Source: an uncultured Alistipes sp. (GTDB lineage: Bacteria > Bacteroidota > Bacteroidia > Bacteroidales > Rikenellaceae). Taken from it: a stretch of DNA of 64,000 nt. The first letter of the stretch is position 1, and every line of letters begins with the position of its first letter. Where the stretch lies: contig UQUQ01000007.1 of the NCBI GenBank assembly GCA_900544265.1, positions 1-64,000 on the forward strand. The letters run 5' to 3'. The notes under the pieces were generated by a model. It searched no databases. It worked only from the letters and a program-made list of their open reading frames with translations, and had not been told where the DNA came from. Below, piece by piece: positions 1-8,520 of this stretch. A program made the translations under genes and the position numbers.

Positions 1-117
1 TAAACCAAGAATCGCTATATTTGCATATCTGAAGAATCTGAAGGCTCCTTCCCAGACACACTTTTTGAAACACTACCCTGTAATCGTCTGGCTAATAGAT
101 TGTTATTGGCTATTTGT
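1..117. mobile_element. Probable end of an element integrated in a tRNA-Pro gene
   Basis: This stretch is visibly more AT-rich than the rest of the flank and holds no gene. It abuts a truncated tRNA 3-prime half whose 5-prime half is absent. That is what remains at the distal end when a tyrosine-recombinase element integrates into the 3-prime end of a tRNA gene. The element body and the intact tRNA would lie upstream, outside the window. Inference from the tRNA fragment only; no integrase is visible. Confidence 0.45.
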
Positions 118-164
118 AACGTCTGGGGGGCGTGTGGTCGCTGGTTCGAATCCAGTCACCCCGA
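118..164 (+). pseudogene. Truncated tRNA-Pro(GGG), 3-prime half; probable attachment site
   Basis: Positions 118-134 form an anticodon arm (stem 118-122/130-134, seven-base loop 123-129 with anticodon GGG at 125-127). A five-base variable loop follows, then a T arm (140-156, loop TTCGAAT), the acceptor 3-prime strand CACCCCG (157-163) and discriminator A (164). No D arm or 5-prime acceptor strand (expected CGGGGTG) precedes it. The outermost anticodon pair is A-G, as if homology to the tRNA begins at 119. CCA is not encoded. It reads best as the duplicated tRNA end of an att site. Confidence 0.7.
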
Positions 165-172
165 CTGAAGAA

Positions 173-207
173 AAGGCTTGACAATCAACTGATTGTCAAG
201 CCTTTTT
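173..207 (+). terminator. Intrinsic terminator after the tRNA-Pro fragment
   Basis: A perfect 15-bp stem (173-187 with 190-204) is followed by a T run. It probably served the original tRNA-Pro gene before it was split by integration. Confidence 0.8.
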
Positions 208-260
208 CGTTTCTGGAGGTTGTGCCTGCCGCCACTCGGGTGTCATGCTTCCGGCACGGT

Positions 261-291
261 TTTGAATTGGGCGGATATTTTCGTATTTTTG
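261..291 (+). promoter_or_regulatory. Bacteroidetes-type promoter for the 308 gene
   Basis: TTTG at 261-264, a 19-base spacer and TATTTTTG at 284-291 match the Bacteroidetes primary-sigma pattern (TTTG, 19-21 bases, TAnnTTTG). The start codon at 308 lies close downstream. Confidence 0.6.
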
Positions 292-307
292 TGAAAATCC
301 TATCGTT

Positions 308-691
308 ATGCGCACGACATCTGATCGGATCACCGCGCTGCGGCCCGGTGAAATCTTTGTCTTCGGAAGCAATCTCGGCGGACTGCACGGCGGCGGGGCC
401 GCACGGCTGGCCTGGCAGCGCTTCGGCGCCGTCTGGGGCCAGGGTGTCGGATTGCAGGGCCAAAGCTATGCCATTCCGACCATGCAGGGCGGCGTGGAGA
501 CCATTGCTCCCTATGTCGACGACTTCATCCGGTTTGCCCGGCAGCATCCGGAAATGACCTTCCTCGTCACCGAGATCGGTTGCGGCATCGCCGGGTTTAC
601 CCCCGCACAGATCGCCCCGCTCTTCGCCCGGGCCCGCGACGTGGAGAATATCCATCTACCTGCCCGCTTCTGGGAGGTGCTGGGGCGGTAG
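308..691 (+). CDS. Conserved protein of the A1S_2505-like (macro-like) family
   Basis: A 127-residue soluble protein without signal peptide or membrane segment. The N-terminal motif FVFGSNLGGLHGGGAA (about residues 17-32) is the hallmark of a small family found in phages and bacteria and often labelled A1S_2505-like. The Gly-rich motif and a later TEIGCGIAGF segment suggest a nucleotide or ADP-ribose-type ligand, but no enzymatic role is established to my knowledge. It stands alone behind its own promoter and directly follows the tRNA-Pro fragment, so it could be host DNA or a remnant of the neighbouring element. Confidence 0.75.
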   Translation: MRTTSDRITALRPGEIFVFGSNLGGLHGGGAARLAWQRFGAVWGQGVGLQGQSYAIPTMQGGVETIAPYVDDFIRFARQHPEMTFLVTEIGCGIAGFTPAQIAPLFARARDVENIHLPARFWEVLGR

Positions 692-1270
692 TGGCCGCTG
701 TCGCCCGGTGGCCTCTGTCGCCCGATGGTTGCTGTCGCCCGGGTCGGCGCCCCGCTTGTTGTGGCCGGTGGCTGCGGCAGGCCCTGCGTTCCGGTTGCTG
801 TCATCCGGCGGTTGTCTGCCGGTGACCGCCCGGCCGCGGAACGAAAAAGCCGGGCTCCGGGTTCTGACGGGCGGCAGGCGCAAGCGGCTGGCGATGATCG
901 GATTGTCCGGACTGGCGGAGTGCGGGTGCGGCTGTCGGCGGGGCGCACCGCATTTTTTTTTCGCGTCGGGAGGTCGTTTTTCCCGTAATTTATTATTAAT
1001 TTTGTCCGGTGGCCGACCGTGGGGTCGGTTCCGAATGCGTCACCGGCTGTTTGGGGAGAGTTGTTTTTCAGCCGGTCGCAGGGCCGTGCGTGGTGCCGTG
1101 CACCATACGCGGCGGGTGTCCTTTTTTGAAAAACAACTACGATGAAGTCGCTGACGCCGATCCGCGCATTTTTCCGAATCCGTTGTCTGCCTGCCGGTTG
1201 CCGGCGGGCCGTTTCGTCGTCTCTGTTCCCGAAGGTGCGGCATTTCACAATCTCTAATATTACCCGATCT
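692..1270. other. Long GC-rich intergenic region
   Basis: I see no convincing gene. The decamer CTGTCGCCCG occurs three times (698, 714, 732). A TAATTTTG box at 997-1004 could be the -7 element for the downstream operon, but no TTTG lies 19 bases upstream. An inverted repeat spans 1059-1138. Open frames here lack family features and use ordinary out-of-frame codons. Confidence 0.6.
1059..1138. repeat. 80-bp inverted-repeat element upstream of the DUF1080 operon
   Basis: A perfect 12-bp inverted repeat (AGTTGTTTTTCA at 1059-1070, complement at 1127-1138) encloses a GC-rich core. The core has its own hairpin, TGGTGC cgt GCACCA, within about 1100-1114. It could fold as a leader RNA of the operon beginning at 1271, or be a small MITE-like relic. 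Nothing in it is coding. Confidence 0.5.
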
Positions 1271-2560
1271 ATGACCCGAACTTTACATGCGCCCCTGTGG
1301 GGGTGCGCCCTGCTGTTGGCGGCCGCGTCCTGTACGCCGGCGCACAACACGCTCACCCGAGCCGAGCAGGCCGACGGCTGGCAGCTGCTCTTCGACGGCA
1401 AGACGCTCGATCAGTGGAAGGACTACAACGGCACCGGGCTGACGATGCCCTGGCACGTGGTCGACGGCTGCATCCAGGCCAACGGCGACGGCAGCGACCT
1501 GACCGGCTACATCGTCACGCGCCGGCAGTACGAAAACTTCATCCTCGACTGGGACTGGAAGCTCTCCTACGGCGGAAACAGCGGCATGCTCTACCACGTG
1601 GTCGAGGACCCCGCCTTTGCGGTACCCTACGTGACGGGCCCCGAGTACCAGCTCATCGACAACGACGGCTGGGAGGAGCAGAATGCCCCGACGCGCCTCG
1701 AACCGTGGCAGCGCCTCGGCGTGGACTACGCCATGCACCTGCCCGATCCCGACTCGCTCTTTGTCAATCCGCAGGGCGAGTGGAACTCGTCGCGCATCGT
1801 CTGCGACAACGGCCATGTCGAGCACTGGCTCAACGGACACAAGATTCTGGAGTTCGAGGCCTGGACCGACGACTGGTTCGCACGCCGCAACAGCGGCAAG
1901 TGGGCCGGCGCACCCGAGTACGGACTGGCGCACCGCGGGGTCATCTGCCTGCAGGACCACGGCTATCCGGCCTCGTTCCGCAACCTGAAGATCAAGGAGC
2001 TGCCCCGCCGTGCCGGGCGTGAGGTCGAGCTCTTCAACGGCCGCGACCTCACGGGCTGGGAGGTCTACGGCACCGAGAAGTGGTATGTCGACGACGCTGG
2101 CAACCTCGTCTGCGAGAGCGGTCCCGACCGGGAGTACGGCTACCTCGCCACGCGCGAATACTACGACGACTTCGACCTGACGCTCGAATTCCGGCAGCTG
2201 GCCAACGGCAATTCGGGGGTCTTCTTCCGCTCGTTCGTCGAGCCGCCCGTGAAGATTCACGGCTGGCAGTGCGAGGTGGCGCCGAAGAACAACGACACGG
2301 CCGGCATCTACGAGTCCTACGGACGCGGCTGGCTGGTGCAGATTCCCGACGAGAAGGAGTCGGTGCTCCGCGAAGGGGAGTGGAACACGCTGCGCCTGAA
2401 GGTGCAGGGCGACCGCGTGCAGACGTGGCTCAACGACGTACCGATGGCCGATCTGACCGACGCGAAGATCGGCGCGGCGCAGGGACGCATCGCCCTGCAG
2501 ATTCACGACGGAGGCGGCATCAAGGTCCTCTGGCGCAACATCCGATTGAAAACACTGTAA
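1271..2560 (+). CDS. Lipoprotein with two DUF1080 (3-keto-disaccharide hydrolase) domains
   Basis: A 429-residue protein. The ATG at 1271 is chosen because it begins a lipoprotein signal (hydrophobic stretch then LAAASC, Cys near residue 21); the frame stays open upstream without signal character. Two DUF1080/PF06439 concanavalin-like domains follow, about residues 31-225 (WQLLFDGKTLDQW) and 232-428 (VELFNGRDLTGW). The family is associated with cleavage of 3-keto-glycosides made by Gfo/Idh/MocA dehydrogenases. The next gene is exactly such a dehydrogenase, 13 bases downstream. Role inferred: envelope-anchored hydrolase or lyase of an oxidised glycoside. Substrate unknown. Confidence 0.8.
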   Translation: MTRTLHAPLWGCALLLAAASCTPAHNTLTRAEQADGWQLLFDGKTLDQWKDYNGTGLTMPWHVVDGCIQANGDGSDLTGYIVTRRQYENFILDWDWKLSYGGNSGMLYHVVEDPAFAVPYVTGPEYQLIDNDGWEEQNAPTRLEPWQRLGVDYAMHLPDPDSLFVNPQGEWNSSRIVCDNGHVEHWLNGHKILEFEAWTDDWFARRNSGKWAGAPEYGLAHRGVICLQDHGYPASFRNLKIKELPRRAGREVELFNGRDLTGWEVYGTEKWYVDDAGNLVCESGPDREYGYLATREYYDDFDLTLEFRQLANGNSGVFFRSFVEPPVKIHGWQCEVAPKNNDTAGIYESYGRGWLVQIPDEKESVLREGEWNTLRLKVQGDRVQTWLNDVPMADLTDAKIGAAQGRIALQIHDGGGIKVLWRNIRLKTL

Positions 2561-2573
2561 ACCAACAACTGAT

Positions 2574-3854
2574 ATGACATCCCGCAGAAACTTCCTGAAA
2601 ACGCTGGGCGGCATGGCGCTGTTGACCGTCGTCCCGCGCCACGTGCTCGGCGGCCCGAACTTCATCGCCCCGAGCGACCAGCTCACCAAGGGCATCATCG
2701 GCATGGGCGGCATCGGCAAGAGCAGCTACCACTTCACCAGCACCAAGGAGTGCCGGCTGGTGGCGGTGTGCGACGTCGACCGCCGTCACCTCGAAAGCGG
2801 CATCGAGCTGGGCAAACAGAAGTTCGGTGAGACCCTGCAGGCCTACACCGACTTCCGCGACCTGATCGCCGATCCGAACATCGACATCGTCCACATTGCC
2901 ACGCCGCCGCACTGGCACGGCATCATGGCCGTCGAGGCGGCGCGTGCCGGCAAGGACATCTGGTGCGAGAAGCCCATGACGCGCACCATCGGCGAGAGCA
3001 AGCGCGTCGTCGAGGCCGTGCGGCGCAACAACCGCATCTTCCGGCTCAACACGTGGTTCCGCTTCACGGACACCTTCTACGGACTGGGCACGACCGTCGA
3101 GCCGCTGAAGAAGCTCATCGACAGCGGGCTGCTGGGCTGGCCGCTCAAGGTGACGATCTCCGGCGCCACGGGCTTCACGTGGAAGTTCTTCTGGATCGGC
3201 CGCGACCACCTCGAGCCCGAGCCCGTACCCGCGGAGCTCGACTACGACATGTGGCTCGGTCCGGCCCCCTGGAAGCCCTACAACGCCCACCGCGTGCACC
3301 AGACCTTCCGCGGCTACTGGGACTACGACGGCGGCGGTCTGACCGACATGGGCCAGCACTACATGGACCCCGTGCAGTACCTGCTGGGCAAGGATGACAC
3401 CTCGCCCGTGAAGATCGAGGTCGACGCCCCCGAGCAGCATTACGACGCCGTGGGCATCTGGCGCAAGATCGTCTACACGTATGAGGACGGCTGCCAGATC
3501 GTCCTCGAGGGCGAGGGCTACGAGACGCTCGGCAAGGTGCCCTACATCGAGGGCCCGGGCGGCAAGGTCTACCGCGGTTTCGAGTGCACGATCCCGAACG
3601 TCATGGAGAAGATCTCCGAGATGCCCGATCCCGAACCGCAGAACACCGACTTCCTGGAGTGCGTGCGCACGCGGCGCCGCTTCGCGCTCGACGAGCGCAT
3701 CGGCCACCGCAGCTGCACGCTGGTCAACCTCGGCGCCTGCGCCCTGCGGCTGAACCGCACGCTGCACTTCGATCCCGAGACGCAGCTCTTCGTCGGGGAC
3801 GATGCCGCCAACCGCCTCATCGACCAGCCCATGCGTGGTCCGTGGCATATCTGA
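2574..3854 (+). CDS. Tat-exported Gfo/Idh/MocA family oxidoreductase
   Basis: A 426-residue protein starting with a twin-arginine signal (MTSRRNFLK then a hydrophobic stretch), so it should be exported folded with its cofactor. A Rossmann motif (GIIGMGGIG, about residues 41-49) and the EKP motif (about 132) define an NAD(P)-dependent Gfo/Idh/MocA dehydrogenase. Exported members keep a tightly bound cofactor and typically oxidise sugar hydroxyls. Flanking DUF1080 genes point to C3 oxidation of a glycoside. It sits 13 bases after the lipoprotein gene and 25 bases before the HEAT/DUF1080 gene, so the three form an operon. tatA and tatC lie just beyond. Confidence 0.88.
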   Translation: MTSRRNFLKTLGGMALLTVVPRHVLGGPNFIAPSDQLTKGIIGMGGIGKSSYHFTSTKECRLVAVCDVDRRHLESGIELGKQKFGETLQAYTDFRDLIADPNIDIVHIATPPHWHGIMAVEAARAGKDIWCEKPMTRTIGESKRVVEAVRRNNRIFRLNTWFRFTDTFYGLGTTVEPLKKLIDSGLLGWPLKVTISGATGFTWKFFWIGRDHLEPEPVPAELDYDMWLGPAPWKPYNAHRVHQTFRGYWDYDGGGLTDMGQHYMDPVQYLLGKDDTSPVKIEVDAPEQHYDAVGIWRKIVYTYEDGCQIVLEGEGYETLGKVPYIEGPGGKVYRGFECTIPNVMEKISEMPDPEPQNTDFLECVRTRRRFALDERIGHRSCTLVNLGACALRLNRTLHFDPETQLFVGDDAANRLIDQPMRGPWHI

Positions 3855-3879
3855 TAACCTGCAAAAACGATACGCAAAG

Positions 3880-6800
3880 ATGAAAAAGATAGTTGCAATC
3901 TGGCTGTTGGCGCTGCTGCCGCTGTTCGGCATCGCCCAGCCGCTCGATGCGCGGCAGCGCACGGCCGAGACGATCGTGGCGGATGCCCTGGCGCAGCTGC
4001 CCGTCTCGACGCCCGCCCTCTTCGACGAGGTGATGGGCGAAATCGCCGCCACCGGCAGCCGGGGCGTCGAAATGGTGGCCTCGATGTTCGTCCCGGCCGC
4101 CGAAGGCAAGAACACGACCCTCGAATATGCCCTCAACGGCGTGGTTTGCTACGCTTCGGCGCCCGGGCGCGAGGCGCTGCTGCCCGAGATCCGCAAGGGG
4201 CTCGTCGCGGCCCTCGCCCAGGAGGGTGATACGGCCAAGCGGAGCTTCCTCATCTCGCAGCTGCAGCTCTGCGGTACGGCCGAAGAGGCTGCGGCGCTGC
4301 TCCCGGCGCTGGACGACCCCGCCCTGGCGGACTATGCCCTGCGGGCGCTGGTCTCGATGCCCGGAACGGAGGAGCTGCCCCTTTCGCTTGCCCGGCAGGA
4401 GGGCCTGACCACGGCGCGCCGCTGCGCCCTTGCGCGCGCCTTTGCCGACAAGGGTACGGCTGCGGCCGAACCCGTGCTGACGGCGTGGGCGGCCGATGCC
4501 GACGGGGAGTTGAAGGCGGCGCTCTGGCCGGCGCTGGCACGCTGCGGCACGGCCTCGTCGCTGCGCCTGCTCGGCGAGGCGGCTGCGGCGGTCGGCTATG
4601 CGGCCGAGCCCACCGAAGCGACGGAGTCCTACCTCGTGCTGCTGGAGCGGTGTGCCGCGGCCGGCGACGCGAAGCCTGTCGCAAAGGCCGCGCGGAAGCT
4701 GCTCGCCTGCGACCGCCAGTACGTGCGCGGTGCCGCGCTGCGGCTGCTCGTGCTGACGCAGGGCGTGCGGAAGTCGATGCCGCTGCTGCTGAAGGCCATC
4801 GGCGAGGGCCCGGCCGAGTACCGCTTTGCGGCGTTTGACGTGCTGGGGGCCGGTGACGACGAGCTCTTCGCCCGGCTGACGGCCGCCATGCCGCGCTGGA
4901 ATGCCGGGGCGCAGGCCGCCCTGCTCTGTTGGCTGGGTGAACGCCACGCCACGTCGCAGAGCGACGTGATTGCCCGCTCCATCGCTTCGCCCGATCCGGA
5001 GATTGCCGCCGCGGCGATCGATGCCGCAACGCACATCGGCGACGAGCAGACGCTCACGGCCCTGGTCGGCGCCCTGGAGGGCCCGCTCTCCGCCAAGGCC
5101 GAGGCGGCGCTGCTGCACTTCAACGGAAAGATCGACGGGCGGATGGAGAAGCTGCTGCACCGCGACGAGCCGCAGGTGCTCGTCGCCGCCCTGCGCCTGA
5201 CCGGGGCGCGCCGCCTGACGGCATGCGCCGACCGGGTCTTTGAACTGCTCGATGCTCCGCAGCCGGAGGTGGCCGATGCCGCCTGCGCAACCCTGGCACA
5301 GGTTGCCCGTCCGGGCGATGCCGGACGCATCGCCGCGATGCTCGATACGGCCGACGCAACCCGTGTGGGTGGCCTGCAGGAGGCGCTGCATGCGGCGCTG
5401 CTGCCGCTCTCCGCCGAGGAGCGCTGCACCCGGATCGAGGCCTTCCTGGAGGCGTCGCCGGCCGGGGAGCGCTACTACCCGGTGCTGGCGCGGACCGATA
5501 CGCCGCAGGCCGTCGCACGACTGCTTGAGCGCTTCCGTGCCGACGGCAGCGAAGCGGCCTTCGACGCCCTGCTGCTGGTCAACACCCCGCAGATGATCGA
5601 CACGCTCTATGCCCTTGCCGCGGAGCATCCCGCACTGGCCGACCGGGCGCTCGGACGCTATGCCGAGCTGGCGGCCCGCTTCCGGACCACCCCCGTGCGG
5701 CTCTATCAGCAGACGCGCCGGGCCCTTGCTCTGGAGGCTTCGGATGCGACTCGCAGCCGCCTGCTGACGAACCTGCTCGATGTGCAGGCCTATCCCGCCC
5801 TGGTACTGGCCGCCTCGTACCTTGAGAACGAGGGGACGGCTGCGGCCGCTGCGGCCGTGGTGAAGAACCTCGTGGCGAAGAGCAGCCCGATGCCGGGCGG
5901 TGCCGACATCCGCGCAGCGCTCGAGAAGGCCCGCGAGGTCTACCGCAAGCTGGCGCAGTCGGATGCCGATGCCGGATATGCCGTCGACGAGATCACCGGC
6001 CTGCTGGGCCGCCTGCCCGAGACGGGCTTCGTGGCGCTGCCGACCGATCCCGCTCAGTGGCAGCCCGTGGCCGACAGCCCGGCTTCCGGGCGGAAGCTCT
6101 CTGCGGCCGCTGCCGCGAAGCTGCGCCGGAGTGCCGAAACGGCTTTGCGCGAGAACTGGACCGGACGGGACGGCATGCTGCTCTACGCGGGCAAGAGCCC
6201 CTCGACGATTGCGCTGGAGAAGCCCCGCGAGAACTTCGAGCTCTGGCTCGAGTGGCGCTCGCAGGGTGAAGCGGGTCTCGGTGTGCGCTCCCTGCCGCTG
6301 GTCCGCCTGGGCGGCGCCGGCACGACGGTGCGCACGGCCGATGGCTTCGTGCAGGATGTCCCCGCCTCGGACAATGCCGCCGGTGAGTGGAACACGCTCT
6401 ACGTGAAGGTCTCCGACGACCGCATCACCGTGGTGGAGAACGGCGTGACGGTCGTTGAGAACCGCACGATGGAGAATCTGCGCGAGCCCGGCATGCCGGT
6501 CGATGTGACGGGCACGGTCTGGATCGCGGGTCTCGGCTCGCCGGTCGAGCTGCGCGACATGTGGCTGCGCGAGCTGCCCTCGACCCCGCTCTACGAACTC
6601 TCGGAGGAGGAGCGCGCCGAAGGCTTCGAACTGCTCTTCGACGGCCGTTCGCTGCACAAGTGGACGGGCAACAAGGTCAACTACGTGCCGCTCGACGGGA
6701 CGATCGACGTCACGGCCTCCTACGGCGGCGGTGGCAACCTCTACACGAAGAAGGAGTACGGCGACTTCATCCTGCGCTTCGAGTTCCGTTTCCTGCACGA

Positions 6801-7254
6801 GGCGGTCAACAACGGCATCGGCATCCGCACGCCGATGGGTGTCGACGCCGCGTTCGACGGCATGGAGATTCAGGTGCTGGACCACGATGCCCCGATCTAC
6901 CGCGACCTGCACGCCTATCAGCAGCACGGTTCGGTCTACGGCGTGATCGCGGCCAAGCGCGTCGTCTTCCCGCCGCTGGGCGAGTGGAACGTCGAGGAGA
7001 TCCGGGCCGTGGGCGACCACATCACGGTGACGGTCAACGGTGAGGTGATTCTCGACGGCAACATCCGCGAGGCGTGCCAGGGCCATGCCGTGGCACCCGA
7101 CGGCGGAACGGAGAACCCCTACATGATCGACCACCGCAACCACCCGGGTCTTTTCAACAAGCGGGGCCACATCGCCTTCTGCGGTCACGGTGCAGGCATC
7201 CAGTTCCGCCGCGTGCGCATCCTGGACCTCTCGCCCGAGGCCGACGCGAAATAG
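3880..7254 (+). CDS. Large secreted HEAT-repeat protein with C-terminal DUF1080 domains
   Basis: A 1124-residue protein. ATG 3880 gives a clean signal peptide ending near GIAQP; the frame stays open upstream only because it overlaps the end of the preceding gene. Residues of about 30-690 are Ala/Leu-rich alpha-helical repeats of HEAT type. A degenerate DUF1080-like domain follows (about 720-905), then a good DUF1080 domain (about 908-1120, FELLFDGRSLHKW, IGIRTP). HEAT plus DUF1080 architectures occur in Bacteroidetes and Planctomycetes next to Gfo/Idh/MocA genes. The repeats may hold the enzymes or the glycan together. Exact function unknown. Confidence 0.75.
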   Translation: MKKIVAIWLLALLPLFGIAQPLDARQRTAETIVADALAQLPVSTPALFDEVMGEIAATGSRGVEMVASMFVPAAEGKNTTLEYALNGVVCYASAPGREALLPEIRKGLVAALAQEGDTAKRSFLISQLQLCGTAEEAAALLPALDDPALADYALRALVSMPGTEELPLSLARQEGLTTARRCALARAFADKGTAAAEPVLTAWAADADGELKAALWPALARCGTASSLRLLGEAAAAVGYAAEPTEATESYLVLLERCAAAGDAKPVAKAARKLLACDRQYVRGAALRLLVLTQGVRKSMPLLLKAIGEGPAEYRFAAFDVLGAGDDELFARLTAAMPRWNAGAQAALLCWLGERHATSQSDVIARSIASPDPEIAAAAIDAATHIGDEQTLTALVGALEGPLSAKAEAALLHFNGKIDGRMEKLLHRDEPQVLVAALRLTGARRLTACADRVFELLDAPQPEVADAACATLAQVARPGDAGRIAAMLDTADATRVGGLQEALHAALLPLSAEERCTRIEAFLEASPAGERYYPVLARTDTPQAVARLLERFRADGSEAAFDALLLVNTPQMIDTLYALAAEHPALADRALGRYAELAARFRTTPVRLYQQTRRALALEASDATRSRLLTNLLDVQAYPALVLAASYLENEGTAAAAAAVVKNLVAKSSPMPGGADIRAALEKAREVYRKLAQSDADAGYAVDEITGLLGRLPETGFVALPTDPAQWQPVADSPASGRKLSAAAAAKLRRSAETALRENWTGRDGMLLYAGKSPSTIALEKPRENFELWLEWRSQGEAGLGVRSLPLVRLGGAGTTVRTADGFVQDVPASDNAAGEWNTLYVKVSDDRITVVENGVTVVENRTMENLREPGMPVDVTGTVWIAGLGSPVELRDMWLRELPSTPLYELSEEERAEGFELLFDGRSLHKWTGNKVNYVPLDGTIDVTASYGGGGNLYTKKEYGDFILRFEFRFLHEAVNNGIGIRTPMGVDAAFDGMEIQVLDHDAPIYRDLHAYQQHGSVYGVIAAKRVVFPPLGEWNVEEIRAVGDHITVTVNGEVILDGNIREACQGHAVAPDGGTENPYMIDHRNHPGLFNKRGHIAFCGHGAGIQFRRVRILDLSPEADAK

Positions 7255-7260
7255 ACGGAC

Positions 7261-7307
7261 GGGGCTGCCCGGAAAAGGAGCCCGGGACAGCCCCCGTTTT
7301 TTTGCAG
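7261..7307 (+). terminator. Intrinsic terminator of the DUF1080 operon
   Basis: A GC-rich stem (GGGGCTG..CCCGG at 7261-7272 with its complement ending at 7294, one bulge) is followed by a T run. The T run doubles as the -33 box of the tatA promoter. Confidence 0.75.
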
Positions 7308-7331
7308 TGCGGTGAAAAGTTCCTATCTTTA
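7301..7331 (+). promoter_or_regulatory. Promoter of tatA-tatC
   Basis: TTTG at 7301-7304, a 19-base spacer and TATCTTTA at 7324-7331 match the Bacteroidetes primary-sigma consensus. It overlaps the terminator of the preceding operon, so tatAC is a separate transcription unit. Confidence 0.75.
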
Positions 7332-7358
7332 CCAAGTCAAACTTAACTTTTGCAAACC

Positions 7359-7577
7359 ATGTTCATTCCCTGTGCAATCGGATATACGCAACTTCTGGTA
7401 ATTGTTTTCGTGGTGCTGCTGCTCTTCGGCGGCCGGAAGATTCCCGAGCTGATGCGCGGACTGGGCCGCGGCGTCAAGGAGTTCAAGGATGCCATGAACA
7501 CGGACTATTCGGCCGAGGAGCGGAAGAAGGACTCCGCGCAGAAGTCGGATAACGAAACCCCCTCGGCCCGGGAGTAG
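7359..7577 (+). CDS. tatA: Sec-independent translocase subunit TatA
   Basis: A 72-residue protein with the TatA layout: one N-terminal membrane helix ([17 protein letters not shown]), a hinge, an amphipathic helix ([20 protein letters not shown]) and a short charged tail. ATG 7359 is preferred over an in-frame TTG nine bases upstream. With TatC it forms the pore that exports folded twin-arginine proteins. No TatB is nearby, which is usual in Bacteroidetes. The Tat-signal oxidoreductase encoded upstream is a likely client. Confidence 0.9.
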   Translation: MFIPCAIGYTQLLVIVFVVLLLFGGRKIPELMRGLGRGVKEFKDAMNTDYSAEERKKDSAQKSDNETPSARE

Positions 7578-7628
7578 GCCTCGCGGGGCGTCCGCCCCGC
7601 CGTGCGAACCGAGCGAAAAGCGTGTGAA

Positions 7629-8510
7629 ATGGCTGACAGACGGATCGAATCCTCCGACGTGGAGATGAGCTTCTGGGACCATCTCGCGGCGCTGCGCCCC
7701 CATCTGGTGCGCAGTGCCGTGGCCGTGGTCGTCGTGGCCGTCGTGGCCTTCCTCTCGAAGCACTTTCTGATCGAGACGGTGTTGTTCGGCCCCAAGAGCG
7801 CCGACTTCCCGACCAACCGCCTGCTGCTGGCCGCCGGGCATGCGCTCGCCGACCTGTGCGCGTGGATCAACTCCTGGTCGGGGCTCTCCCTGAGCGTCAA
7901 TGCGGAGGCCTTCGACGTCGCGAACCTCGATTTCCGCGTCATCAACACGCAGATGGCCGGGCAGTTCAACCTCCACATGAAGGTCTCGATGATCTCGGGG
8001 CTCGTGCTGGCCATGCCCTACGTGCTGTGGGAGTTCTGGCGCTTCGTGCGCCCGGCGCTCACGCCCCGCGAAATCGCCGCCACGCACCGCTTCGTCTTCT
8101 GGGCCTCGACCTTCTTCTTCGCCGGGCTGCTGTTCGGCTATTTCGTACTGGTGCCCCTCTCGGTGAGCTTCTTCATCAACTACCAGGCGAGCCCCTCGAT
8201 CGTCAACATGATCGACGTCGGGCAGTACCTCTCGACGGTGATCGTCGCCTCGGTCGCCTCGGCGCTGGTCTTCCAGCTGCCGCTGCTGATCTACTTCCTG
8301 ACCCGCATGGGGCTGATCTCCTCGGCCTTTCTGAAGCGATACCGCCGCCACGCCTTCGTGGTGCTGCTCGTCATCGCGGCGATCATCACGCCGCCCGACA
8401 TCTTCAGCCTCGTGCTGGTCATCATTCCGCTCTACGGACTCTATGAATTGAGCATCCGCCTCTCGGCCCGCATCGAACGCCATCAGGCGGCCGCGGGCCA
8501 CAACGAGTAA
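7629..8510 (+). CDS. tatC: Sec-independent translocase subunit TatC
   Basis: A 293-residue polytopic membrane protein with six predicted helices and the TatC hallmarks: N-terminal MSFWDHLAALRPHLVRS (signal-binding site), GLVLAMPYVLWEFWRFVRPAL, and AAIITPPDIFSLVLVIIPLYGLYE. ATG 7629 is chosen over an in-frame GTG at 7602. The region between the first two helices is longer than in E. coli TatC, as in other Bacteroidetes. It follows tatA by 51 bases and precedes an oxidoreductase gene by 10 bases. Confidence 0.93.
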   Translation: MADRRIESSDVEMSFWDHLAALRPHLVRSAVAVVVVAVVAFLSKHFLIETVLFGPKSADFPTNRLLLAAGHALADLCAWINSWSGLSLSVNAEAFDVANLDFRVINTQMAGQFNLHMKVSMISGLVLAMPYVLWEFWRFVRPALTPREIAATHRFVFWASTFFFAGLLFGYFVLVPLSVSFFINYQASPSIVNMIDVGQYLSTVIVASVASALVFQLPLLIYFLTRMGLISSAFLKRYRRHAFVVLLVIAAIITPPDIFSLVLVIIPLYGLYELSIRLSARIERHQAAAGHNE

Positions 8511-8520
8511 CAGAGACTTC

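Noticed and set aside
708..1145. Open frames between the 308 gene and the DUF1080 operon
   Set aside because: Several overlapping frames of similar length, none with recognisable features; best read as non-coding.
3817..7335. Very long open frame antisense to the HEAT/DUF1080 gene
   Set aside because: High GC gives long antisense frames; this one has no signal, domain or codon pattern, while the plus strand has both.
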